A DNA stretch of 64,000 nucleotides, from assembly GCA_040119125.1 (NCBI GenBank), contig JBEDTR010000009.1, positions 18,284 through 82,283 on the forward strand. Direction: 5' to 3'. The translations under genes were made by a program, and so were the position numbers. This document shows, one piece after another, positions 17,284-25,131 of the stretch. Each line of letters begins with the position of its first letter. The first letter of the stretch is position 1. Origin of the DNA: Pacificitalea sp040119125. GTDB taxonomy: Bacteria > Pseudomonadota > Alphaproteobacteria > Rhodobacterales > Rhodobacteraceae. The notes beneath the pieces were generated by a model. The model worked only from the letters and a program-made list of their open reading frames with translations, ran no database searches and was not told where the DNA came from.

Positions 17284-18711
17284 ATGGAATTTCTAGAGCT
17301 TATCTTCGGCAAGATCGGCGACCTGACATGGGGATGGTCGCTCATTCCCATTCTGGTCATCTTCGGCGTGTTCATCACGATCACCACCGGCTTTGTGCAG
17401 TTTCAATTCTTCAGGCGCATGTTCCGCGTTCTGTCGAGCGACAATAACTCAGGCGATCCGAACGCGATTTCTGCGCGCGCGGCGCTTCTCGTGTCCGTTG
17501 GCGGGCGCGTTGGTGGTGGCAACATCGCAGGGGTTGCCGTGGCGATCACGCTCGGCGGGCCGGGTGCGGTGTTCTGGATGTGGGCCATTGCCCTCGTCGG
17601 GATGGCGACCAGCCTCGTCGAATGTTCGCTTGCGCAGCTTTTCAAACGCAAGGTTGGCGAGAGCGAGTATCGCGGTGGCCCCGCAGCGGCGATCCTGCAT
17701 GGTCTGGGAAATGAATATCGCTGGCTGGCTGTTGTCTATGCGATCTGTCTGATCGCGGCATTCGGGCTGGGCTTTAACGCGTTTCAGGGCAACACGGTCG
17801 CCGGTGCAGTGCAAGACAGCCTTGGGATCGACCGGCTGTGGACCGGTCTGGTTCTGGCTGCGATCTCGGGTGTCATCATCTTTGGCGGCATCCACCGGAT
17901 CGCAAAAGTGGCCGACGTGGTCGTGCCGATCATGGCGGTGGGCTACCTGTTGATGGCTGTGATCGTGATCTTGTTGAACATCACCAGCCTGCCGGGCGTG
18001 ATCTACGACATCGTCACCAATGCTTTCGGCATTCAGGAAGCGGTCGGCGGCGGCATGGGCGCGGCCATTGCGCAAGGTCTGCGCCGGGGCCTGTTCTCGA
18101 ACGAGGCGGGTCTGGGGTCCGCCCCGAACGTGGCGGCAACCGCCGAGGTGCGCCACCCGATCAGCCAAGGCATCACGCAGTCTTTCTCGGTATTCATCGA
18201 CACGATCATCATCTGCTCGTGCACGGCGTTCGTGATCCTGCTGGGCGATGTCTATGTTCCCGGCGCCGAGGGCATTGATGGCGTGGCGCTGACCCAGCAA
18301 AGCATGGTGTCGCATCTGGGCGCTTGGGTGCAGTATTTCCTGACCGGCGCGATCCTGCTCTTTTCCTTCTCCTCCATCGTCTACAATTACTATCTGGGCG
18401 AGAATGCGATGACGGTTCTGACCAAAAGCAAGATGGGGATCCTCGGGCTGCGTATCGCGATCATTGCCATCGTGTTTTTGGGCGCGACGGCTCCGGCGGC
18501 AACGGCGGTGTTCTTCTTTTCCGATCCGATGATGGGGATCTTGGCGCTGGTTAACCTGCTGGTCATCATGATGCTGTTCCCCGTGGCAATGCGCCTGTTG
18601 CGCGATTTCCGCCAGCAGCTGAAGGCCGGGGTCGAGCGTCCGGTGCTGGACCCGGCAAATTACGCCGATCTGGATATTGACCGCACGGCTTGGGAAACGC
18701 CGCGGGTCTGA
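17284..18711 (+). CDS. Alanine/glycine:cation symporter family protein (AGCS)
   Basis: 475 residues with ten to eleven hydrophobic helices. The conserved AGCS stretch VGGRVGGGNIAGVAVA appears near residue 75, and GLRRGLFSNEAGLGSAPN near residue 265 is the family's most diagnostic region. These inner-membrane proteins import alanine or glycine with sodium. It follows the asparaginase gene by 248 nt and is followed by a strong hairpin, so it is probably an independent unit. The exact amino acid cannot be told from sequence. Confidence 0.95.
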   Translation: MEFLELIFGKIGDLTWGWSLIPILVIFGVFITITTGFVQFQFFRRMFRVLSSDNNSGDPNAISARAALLVSVGGRVGGGNIAGVAVAITLGGPGAVFWMWAIALVGMATSLVECSLAQLFKRKVGESEYRGGPAAAILHGLGNEYRWLAVVYAICLIAAFGLGFNAFQGNTVAGAVQDSLGIDRLWTGLVLAAISGVIIFGGIHRIAKVADVVVPIMAVGYLLMAVIVILLNITSLPGVIYDIVTNAFGIQEAVGGGMGAAIAQGLRRGLFSNEAGLGSAPNVAATAEVRHPISQGITQSFSVFIDTIIICSCTAFVILLGDVYVPGAEGIDGVALTQQSMVSHLGAWVQYFLTGAILLFSFSSIVYNYYLGENAMTVLTKSKMGILGLRIAIIAIVFLGATAPAATAVFFFSDPMMGILALVNLLVIMMLFPVAMRLLRDFRQQLKAGVERPVLDPANYADLDIDRTAWETPRV

Positions 18712-18721
18712 GGATCAAATG

Positions 18722-18754
18722 GCGTCAGGCCCTCCGACGACGGGGGCCTGACGC
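18722..18754. terminator. Hairpin between convergent symporter and proV genes
   Basis: An 11-bp perfect stem (18722-18732 with 18744-18754, arm GCGTCAGGCCC) with an 11-nt loop lies exactly between two convergent genes. Neither side has a long T run, so it is a likely but imperfect bidirectional terminator. Confidence 0.6.
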
Positions 18755-18757
18755 ATC

Positions 18758-19978
18758 TCAACACGCGGATGAGGCCGTAAGGCACATTTGTCTGGGGCAG
18801 TCTTTGCAATCCTTTGTGCAGCCCTCGGTGTCCTTTGCGCCGGCAGGAGCACTGCCCAGCATGTCATCCATGCAGGCGATCAGAACGCTGCGGTCGATCC
18901 AGCCCAGAACGTCGCCAGACGCGTCGACCACATGAAAACAGAGGTCGCCGTCGCTGTTTATTCTGCTGACGAGGTCGGACAGCGGCGTCCGGGCCGGGAT
19001 TGTAATGGCGCGAGCGACCGGATGAGGGCCGCGCCGCGCGATGTCGGAGGCTTGCACATAGCCTGCCTTGGCCTCCTGCGTGGCGAAACTCGCGACGCCT
19101 GCCGTGGCGGGCGTGAACAGGATTTCGCGCGGTGTCCCGACCTGCACAATCCGGCCATCCGTCATCACGGCGATGCGGTCAGCGATCCGGATCGCTTCTG
19201 CGAAGTCATGTGTGATGAACACGGCGGTCTTGCGATATTCAGCCACCAGGGCGACGAACTCATCCTGAAGCGAACGGCGGATAAGAGGATCTAGCGCGCT
19301 AAAGGGTTCATCCAGCAGCAGGATTTCCGGATCGGTCGCCAAGGTCCGGGCCAAACCGACACGCTGCTGCATACCGCCTGACAATTCGCTGGGATACCGG
19401 TCGATCCAAGGCAAAAGCTCCACCCGCTCAAGCCACTTGCGCGCCGTGGCTTCCGCATCGCGCCGCGGCACACCGCGGACTTCCAGCCCGAAGACGACGT
19501 TTTCCAGCACAGTGCGGTGCGGAAACAGGCTGGTGCTTTGAAAGACCATCCCGACCTGAGTTGCGCGCAGCGCTTGCAGCGCGCGCGTCCGCAGCGTGCT
19601 GATGTCGCGCCCCTGAACCACGACCTGACCGGTTGTGGGGGTCAACAGGCCGTTGAGGTGCCGCACGAGGGTAGACTTGCCGCTTCCCGATTGCCCGACA
19701 ATGGCGAGGGTCTCGTTCTGGCGCACCTCAAGGTCGACGCCCGCAAGCGCCGCGAACACACCATGCGCCTTCTGAACGCTGGCGCGGTCCGCATCGTCCT
19801 GCGCCTTGGCCACTGACCGGGCCGCAGCACGCATCTTGTTGGGTGAGCCGTAAAGCTTCCAGACGTTTTTCAACTCCAGCGCCGGGGAAGTAGGCGGGCG
19901 GGTGCTTGGACCGCCGGGAACCGAACGAAGCACGATGGCCTCGTTTGGTCCGACACTATTCGAGGCCGCAACCGTCAT
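18758..19978 (-). CDS. proV: Glycine betaine/proline-type ABC transporter, ATP-binding protein with Cys-rich tail
   Basis: 406 residues. ABC motifs in order: Walker A GQSGSGKST (95-103), Q-loop near 147, signature LSGGMQQ (199-205), Walker B ILLLDEP (219-225) and switch His at 257. An insertion before Walker A (residues 45-75) is typical of ProV/OpuAA. After residue 290 follows a shortened CBS-like regulatory region (FHVVDASGDVLGWIDRS). The last 25 residues contain five cysteines in the order C-x3-C-x2-C-x4-C-x6-C, which is unusual for this family. The start overlaps the 3' end of the binding-protein gene by 4 nt. Substrate class (betaine, proline betaine, choline) is inferred from homology. 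Confidence 0.93.
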   Translation of the reverse strand: MTVAASNSVGPNEAIVLRSVPGGPSTRPPTSPALELKNVWKLYGSPNKMRAAARSVAKAQDDADRASVQKAHGVFAALAGVDLEVRQNETLAIVGQSGSGKSTLVRHLNGLLTPTTGQVVVQGRDISTLRTRALQALRATQVGMVFQSTSLFPHRTVLENVVFGLEVRGVPRRDAEATARKWLERVELLPWIDRYPSELSGGMQQRVGLARTLATDPEILLLDEPFSALDPLIRRSLQDEFVALVAEYRKTAVFITHDFAEAIRIADRIAVMTDGRIVQVGTPREILFTPATAGVASFATQEAKAGYVQASDIARRGPHPVARAITIPARTPLSDLVSRINSDGDLCFHVVDASGDVLGWIDRSVLIACMDDMLGSAPAGAKDTEGCTKDCKDCPRQMCLTASSAC

Positions 19979-21006
19979 TGCGTCGGCCCTGCAGCTTTTG
20001 CCTCAGCAAGCCAGCCGCTGACGGTGTCGGCGTTCTTTTCCATCCATTCCTGCGCATGCGCGCGGATGGCATCGTCGCTCTTCTCGCCGTTGTAGATGCT
20101 GTAATTTTCGGCCACCACATCCTCGACGGGGATGCGGACCAGTTCGAGCCACTTCGCAGCCACCGGGTTTTCCTCGGCGAACGTCTTGTTGGCGACGACC
20201 CCGATCGTATTGATCGTGTGGCCGATATTGCGGCCATCTTCGAGGGTGGTCAGCGCGGGATCAGTGGGTTCGGGCAGGCTGGTATATGGCACAGTCAGCT
20301 GCACGACATCCTCGCCGGGCACCAGCACCTGACCGACCCAAAGCGGGTTGTAGGTATAGTAGACAACCGGGTCTCCCGACCTGTGCCGGGCGATGATCTC
20401 AGATGCGATGACGGCCATGTCGCCCTGCACATGGTCAACCGTGTCTCTGAGGGCGTATTCATCAAGGTGGTGTTCAATCGCGCGTTCGCATCCCCAGCCC
20501 GGAGGGCAGCCGAACAGCTGAGCCTTGCCGCTGCCATCGTTCGAGAAAAGCGCGGCGATCTCAGGCTCCTGCAACTGATCGAAGGTGGAAATCCCGTGCT
20601 CTTCCGCAGTGACGCGATCCACAAAATAGCCTTGCGTGGCGCCCTCAATCAACGTGCCGAGCCGGACCATGCTTTCGTCGCCGCCCGCCCGATCATAGAA
20701 GGCGTTTTGCAGAGGCTTCCATGCGCTGGCGATAAGGTCCACATCCCCCGTCGCGGCGGCGAGATACATCGCCGGGATTTGTAGCGGCAGCAGTTCTTCG
20801 ACCTCGTAGCCGAGCGCGGTAAGGCCAAGGCCCACGATCGTGGTCTGAAAAATCGTCTCCGCCGTGGAGTCGTAGGCAAGCTCGACGCTGACGCCTTCGC
20901 CGGGCAGGGTCTGGGCGAGGCTCGGCGCAGATGTGAGAGCGGCGGCAATCCCCACAGCAACCGGAATAAGGCGCGACGCGGACAAGCGGAATTCAGGGTG
21001 AGACAT
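19975..21006 (-). CDS. proX: Glycine betaine/proline-type ABC transporter substrate-binding protein
   Basis: 343 residues with an N-terminal signal peptide (hydrophobic IPVAVGIAAALTSAPSLAQ, likely cut after SLA), so it is exported to the periplasm. The OpuAC/ProX-type domain shows the family segment FGCPPGWGCERAIE and the aromatic-rich YYTYNPLW region that builds the cage for quaternary ammonium groups. It overlaps the permease gene by 14 nt and the ATPase gene by 4 nt, so all three are translationally coupled. Confidence 0.93.
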   Translation of the reverse strand: MSHPEFRLSASRLIPVAVGIAAALTSAPSLAQTLPGEGVSVELAYDSTAETIFQTTIVGLGLTALGYEVEELLPLQIPAMYLAAATGDVDLIASAWKPLQNAFYDRAGGDESMVRLGTLIEGATQGYFVDRVTAEEHGISTFDQLQEPEIAALFSNDGSGKAQLFGCPPGWGCERAIEHHLDEYALRDTVDHVQGDMAVIASEIIARHRSGDPVVYYTYNPLWVGQVLVPGEDVVQLTVPYTSLPEPTDPALTTLEDGRNIGHTINTIGVVANKTFAEENPVAAKWLELVRIPVEDVVAENYSIYNGEKSDDAIRAHAQEWMEKNADTVSGWLAEAKAAGPTQ

Positions 21007-21991
21007 TGGAAGTTTCTCCGTTGGTCAAAGCTTGAGGGGAACGTTGGGGGGCGTTCGGGCGGGCAGCATCTGTGCTGCCGGGCCGAATGAGGGAAATGAG
21101 TGTGACGAACAATGCGGTCGGGCTTTTCGCCCAGTCTGGACCGGGGGCGGCACGCCGGTCGGTGCGGATCAGCGCGCTGAAAATGATGGCAAGGGCGACG
21201 ATGCCGATCCCGCCGACCGTGGCGAGCCCCATATCGAGCCGACCGATCCCGCGAAGAACAAGCCGCCCCAGACCGCCGACCCCGATCATCGAGGCGTAGG
21301 TAACCATCGCGAGCGCCATCATGATCGTCTGATTGATGCCCGCCAGAATGGAGGGCATTGCTTGCGGCACTTCGACTTTGAACAGGACCTGCCGGGTCGA
21401 TGCGCCAAGCGCGGTTGCGGCCTCGACCATCGTGGGCGGGACGCTGCGAATGCCGAGCGTGGTCAGCCGTATGGTCGGGGGCACCGCGAAGACAAATGTG
21501 ACGAGGACGCCGGGCAGATCCCCGATCCCGACCAGCAGCACGATGGGCACCAGATAGACGAAGGCCGGAAGCGTCTGCATCAGATCGAGGATTGGGCGGA
21601 TCGCGTTGTCAAATCGCACGGACCTTGCAGCCAAAAGGCCAAGCGGCAGTCCGACGGCAAGGCAGAGCGACACCGCAACGAGGATCAGCGAGAGCGTCTC
21701 CATCATCTCCGACCAGATGCCGATCACCCCGACAAACGTGGCCAGCGCCACGAGGAAAACCGCGCTGACCACGCCATTCAGTTGCCATGTCGCGAAAAAC
21801 AACGCCGCAAGAACGAGGGGAGGCGGGAGCCCGACCAGCAAGTTGGAAACCGCTTCGATGAAGACGGTCAGGGGCTCTCGGGCCACTTGGAAATAGGGTC
21901 GCCAGTGCAGCGAAAACCAAAGGAAGCTTTCGTTGACGCCCTCCTCTAGCGGAATCGCGACGCCGGCAAACCAATCTGAAGAATTTGCCAT
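20993..21991 (-). CDS. proW: Glycine betaine/proline-type ABC transporter permease
   Basis: 332 residues with about seven hydrophobic helices. The BPD transport inner-membrane loop that docks on the ATPase reads EAATALGASTRQVLFKVEVPQA, with the expected EAA and G residues. The C-terminal 40 residues are Pro/Arg-rich and hydrophilic, probably cytoplasmic. It is the first gene of the proW-proX-proV operon, an order different from the E. coli proV-proW-proX. The 267-nt gap upstream is AT-rich and holds a perfect inverted repeat at 22207-22229. Confidence 0.93.
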   Translation of the reverse strand: MANSSDWFAGVAIPLEEGVNESFLWFSLHWRPYFQVAREPLTVFIEAVSNLLVGLPPPLVLAALFFATWQLNGVVSAVFLVALATFVGVIGIWSEMMETLSLILVAVSLCLAVGLPLGLLAARSVRFDNAIRPILDLMQTLPAFVYLVPIVLLVGIGDLPGVLVTFVFAVPPTIRLTTLGIRSVPPTMVEAATALGASTRQVLFKVEVPQAMPSILAGINQTIMMALAMVTYASMIGVGGLGRLVLRGIGRLDMGLATVGGIGIVALAIIFSALIRTDRRAAPGPDWAKSPTALFVTLISLIRPGSTDAARPNAPQRSPQALTNGETSNVSP

Positions 21992-22206
21992 TCCTAGTCC
22001 TTTGAGGTTTTTGCGATGTCTTTAGTGGTGTGGGGGCTTGTAGGGCGGGATTGCGCCTTAAAAATTGCGCGCCCCGCCATGCAATGAAATGCGATTCGCT
22101 CACTCCTCCCCTTTTGGATTGGAAATCTCTCTGGGAATTGCGAGATAAATATTCGGGTCATTTTTCTTCCCCGCAAAGATATTCTGTTAAAGACAAGCTG
22201 ATTGGT

Positions 22207-22229
22207 TCAATTGCAAATTCAGCAATTGA
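22207..22229. repeat. Perfect inverted repeat in the proW upstream region
   Basis: 8-bp arms TCAATTGC and GCAATTGA flank the 7-nt centre AAATTCA. It lies in an AT-rich 267-nt spacer, 216 nt upstream of proW and 30 nt after the hydroxylase stop. It could be an operator for the transporter or part of a hydroxylase 3' hairpin; no T run follows on the minus strand. Confidence 0.5.
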
Positions 22230-22258
22230 TTTCAGTGAAGTGCCAGATTGGAAAAATT

Positions 22259-23086
22259 TCAGCTGGCTTTGCTGCGCGACGCCTGAACGGTGACGCTTTC
22301 GTCTCGATAAGCCTCCCAGATCTGTTCGAGATAGGCCATCGTCCTGGGGTCTAGGTCGGTCTGCGGTTCGGGGTCTTTGTCCCAGTAGCCATATTTATCA
22401 GCGCCGGAGATAGGCATTGCCGAACGACGGCTCATCGTGGATTCCACATGGGCGGGCATATAGAAGAACGCGATGCCGATGCGGCGATCATCGGAATGAT
22501 TTGGCAAGGAATCATGCGCCGTGCGTTCGTGGTGCATGGAAAATTGGCCCGGCTGCAAAGGCATTTCCACAGCTTTGCTGTTATCGATGCCCCTTAAAGA
22601 CTGACCACGCGCCAGAAGATTATCGGCATCGTAGGTTTCTTCGTGGACAAGGTCAGGGCCTCGGTGGCTTCCGGGTAGAACCCGCAGGCAACCGCTTTCC
22701 CGCGTTGCGGGCGAAAGGGCCAGCCAAACGGTGACTTCTTCGTTCGGGCTTAACCCGTAATATGCGGAATCTTGATGCCATGACACAAAGCGTTTATCTT
22801 GCGCGTTCTTGGCAAATGCGGACGATCCAAAAAGCAGGACGTCTGGGCCAATAAGGGATTGAACCGCCGCGACGATGGCCGGATGGCGCGCCAATTCACA
22901 CATCCACGGATAAGCGAGGTGCGCTTTGATCTTTAGACGTTTATTGACCTCCTCGCCGGTGTCTTTTTCGTATTGCTCGATACGGGCGCGGTAATCTGCA
23001 GCCTCCTGCGCAGACAGCGCCGTCATGGGAGAGAGGTAACCGTTGGTTTGGAAGAATTTGACTTGTTCATCGGTGAGAGTCGTCAT
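22259..23086 (-). CDS. Phytanoyl-CoA dioxygenase (PhyH) family Fe(II)/2-oxoglutarate hydroxylase
   Basis: 275 residues. The facial triad is visible: H104 and D106 in WHQDSAYYG and H191 in HDSLPN, with R201/R202 placed to bind 2-oxoglutarate. The Asp rules out the halogenase variant, so it should hydroxylate a small molecule. It is encoded just upstream of the betaine-type importer on the same strand, and a TetR gene diverges from it. The natural inference is oxidation of an imported quaternary amine or related solute. It lacks the typical ectoine hydroxylase segments, so EctD is not favoured. Base composition is less GC-rich than its neighbours. Confidence 0.88.
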   Translation of the reverse strand: MTTLTDEQVKFFQTNGYLSPMTALSAQEAADYRARIEQYEKDTGEEVNKRLKIKAHLAYPWMCELARHPAIVAAVQSLIGPDVLLFGSSAFAKNAQDKRFVSWHQDSAYYGLSPNEEVTVWLALSPATRESGCLRVLPGSHRGPDLVHEETYDADNLLARGQSLRGIDNSKAVEMPLQPGQFSMHHERTAHDSLPNHSDDRRIGIAFFYMPAHVESTMSRRSAMPISGADKYGYWDKDPEPQTDLDPRTMAYLEQIWEAYRDESVTVQASRSKAS

Positions 23087-23140
23087 CGAGAGCCTCCTTG
23101 TTCGGATCTCTCTCGTTTTCTCACACCACTCTCAATTACG

Positions 23141-23158
23141 ATACACTACGTTCCGTAT
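23141..23158. promoter_or_regulatory. Candidate TetR operator between hydroxylase and regulator genes
   Basis: The 18-bp dyad ATAC-N3-ACGT-N3-GTAT is symmetric at 12 of 18 positions and lies midway in the 117-nt divergent intergenic region, where a TetR dimer would be expected to bind and control both genes. Confidence 0.45.
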
Positions 23159-23203
23159 CTGTTATCTGACTCCTGCGTATTCTTGGGTTTGGCTAAAATT
23201 TAG

Positions 23204-23881
23204 GTGTTTCCAAATGGGAAAGTTGATCAATTGAGCGATGCAGTTCCGACGCGGGGCCATGTTGATGGGCACGAACCGCCCGCCGAGGGTGCCGCCGAGC
23301 CCAAACGTGTTGGCCGTCCAAGGCAGGAGGCGACGAAGCTTCGCATCCTCAAGGCGGCGAACGCCATTCTTGAGGAGACCGGTATCGCCGGCTTTACGAT
23401 CGAGGCGGTCGCCGCCCGCGCCGGTGCCGGACGAACGACGATTTATCGCTGGTGGTCCTCCAAGGGCGCGCTTGCGGTTGCGGGGTTCCTTGCGGAAACC
23501 GCGCCGAAGATCCCCTATGTGCCGACCGGCTCCGCGCGCGAACAGATCACTTTGCAGCTTCAGCGCGTCGCGGAGGTGTATTCCGGCGCGACAGGGCGGG
23601 TTCTTGCCGCCCTCATCGCAGAGGGCCAGCGCGACCCAAATACGATGGACGCGTTTCTGGAAGGCTTCGCACGCCCCCGCCGTGAGGAAGGGAAGCAGAT
23701 CTTGCTGGCAGGCATCGAGCGTGGCGAGTTGCGCGCGGATGTGGATATCGAGGTCGTGCTGGATGCGCTTTATGCGCCCATCTACTACCGTATCCTTGTG
23801 CCACTGAACCCGCTGACCGCCGATACGGGTGCGCAGATTGCGCGTCAGGTCTTCGCAGGGCTGACACCTGAGCAGGACTGA
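23204..23881 (+). CDS. TetR/AcrR family transcriptional regulator
   Basis: 225 residues from a GTG at 23204; a TTG at 23231 is an alternative start because the first 35 residues are disordered and outside the TetR fold. The DNA-binding helix-turn-helix spans the segment FTIEAVAARAGAGRTTIYRW, and a basic GRPRQEATK arm precedes it. The C-terminal half is the helical ligand-binding domain. It is divergent from the PhyH hydroxylase and probably represses it and perhaps the proWXV genes, sensing an imported solute or its product; that ligand is inferred only. Confidence 0.9.
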   Translation: MFPNGKVDQLSDAVPTRGHVDGHEPPAEGAAEPKRVGRPRQEATKLRILKAANAILEETGIAGFTIEAVAARAGAGRTTIYRWWSSKGALAVAGFLAETAPKIPYVPTGSAREQITLQLQRVAEVYSGATGRVLAALIAEGQRDPNTMDAFLEGFARPRREEGKQILLAGIERGELRADVDIEVVLDALYAPIYYRILVPLNPLTADTGAQIARQVFAGLTPEQD

Positions 23882-23973
23882 CCCGAGGACGGGCGCCCGC
23901 GACCTTGAACCGGGATATTCTGCCCCATATCTGCTGAATGTTACCCGCCGTTAAACATTCCGAGGGATCATCT

Positions 23974-24414
23974 GTGAGCCACGTCAATCTCGTCAAGCTA
24001 TGTGTCGGCGCGGAGACCATCGATGATCTGGCTGCCTGGCAGGGTCAGCGCGCCGCGCAGGCGCGCAAGTCTGGGGGCGAGGCGCTGCCCCGTCACGTCA
24101 CGCGCATGTGGCCCAAGCAGGAGCAGGCCCTGCTGGCCGGTGGTTCGCTCTATTGGGTGATCCGGGGCGTGATCCTGTGCCGACAGACCATCCTGCGGCT
24201 GGATGAGGTGACGGGACAGGACGGCATTCGCCGCTGTGGCATTGTGCTTGATCCTGTCATCCACCGGACCGAGGCCACGACGCGGCGACCGTTTCAGGGC
24301 TGGCGCTATCTGAAGCCTGACGACGCGCCGCGCGATCTGCCCGCAGGCCGCGCGCAGGAAGAAGCACTGCCGCCCGGATTGTCGGCGGCGCTTGCGGAGA
24401 TCGGCGTGCGGTGA
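23974..24414 (+). CDS. DUF1489 family protein
   Basis: 146 residues beginning from GTG 23974 (VSHVNLVKLCVGAE), where the conserved family N-terminus begins; an in-frame codon at 23938 would add 12 residues. Conserved features include HVTRMWPKQ, GSLYWVIRG and RPFQGWRYL. DUF1489 proteins are alphaproteobacterial, soluble and without an assigned function. It converges with hisG with 24 nt between the stops. Confidence 0.8.
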   Translation: MSHVNLVKLCVGAETIDDLAAWQGQRAAQARKSGGEALPRHVTRMWPKQEQALLAGGSLYWVIRGVILCRQTILRLDEVTGQDGIRRCGIVLDPVIHRTEATTRRPFQGWRYLKPDDAPRDLPAGRAQEEALPPGLSAALAEIGVR

Positions 24415-24438
24415 ACTTCGGCGCGACAGTGGCCGGGT

Positions 24439-25131
24439 TCAATCGCCCAGCCGACGCTCCAGTTCGCGCAGGATCTGCTTGGCGCCATCGGACCAGTCCG
24501 CGGCATGGGATTTAAACAGCGTGGCCTGACTGCGCAGGATCAGCCCATCGTCCAGCACCCGCAGGTGATTGGCGCGCAGGGTTTCCCCCGAGGAGGTGAT
24601 ATCGGCGATGGCTTCGGCAGTCTCGTTCTTGACCGTGCCTTCGGTCGCGCCCTGACTATCGACCAGCTGATAATCCGCCACGCCGTAGTCGCGCAGGAAA
24701 TTCCGCACCAGCCGGTGATATTTCGTGGCGATCCGCAGGCGGTGGCCATGTTCCGCCCGAAACGCCGAGGCCGCAGCATCCAGATCATCGAGGATGCGCA
24801 CATCGGCCCAGCAATTCGGCACGGCAATCACCAGATCGGCAAAGCCAAAGCCCATCTCGGAAATCTCGGCCACGCGGCTGCGCCAGTCGCCGATCTTTTC
24901 GCGAACCAGATCCGTGCCGGTGACACCCAGATGGATGCGCCCGGCGGTCAATTCGCGCGGAATTTCCCCAGCCGACAGCAGCACCAGTTCGACACCATCG
25001 ATCCCTTCGACCGAAGCCGCATATTCGCGATCACCACCGGTGCGCGACAGGGTCATGCCGCGGGCACCGAACCAGTCGAATGTCTTTTCCATCAGCCGCC
25101 CCTTGGACGGCACGCCGAGCTTGAGGGTCAT
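24439..25131 (-). CDS. hisG: ATP phosphoribosyltransferase, short catalytic subunit
   Basis: 230 residues, the short HisG form lacking the C-terminal regulatory ACT-like domain. It catalyses the first step of histidine synthesis, joining ATP and PRPP. Family segments include LKLGVPSKGRLME, IHLGVTGTDLV and the C-terminal LRANHLRVLDDG. Short HisG needs the HisZ partner for activity and histidine feedback, and hisZ lies immediately upstream with a 4-nt overlap. Confidence 0.96.
   Translation of the reverse strand: MTLKLGVPSKGRLMEKTFDWFGARGMTLSRTGGDREYAASVEGIDGVELVLLSAGEIPRELTAGRIHLGVTGTDLVREKIGDWRSRVAEISEMGFGFADLVIAVPNCWADVRILDDLDAAASAFRAEHGHRLRIATKYHRLVRNFLRDYGVADYQLVDSQGATEGTVKNETAEAIADITSSGETLRANHLRVLDDGLILRSQATLFKSHAADWSDGAKQILRELERRLGD

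Noticed and set aside
22030..22293. An 87-codon open frame on the plus strand in the AT-rich gap between proW and the hydroxylase
   Set aside because: Its end overlaps the hydroxylase 3' end, the translation has no recognisable pattern and there is no good ribosome-binding site. The gap is better explained as regulatory DNA.
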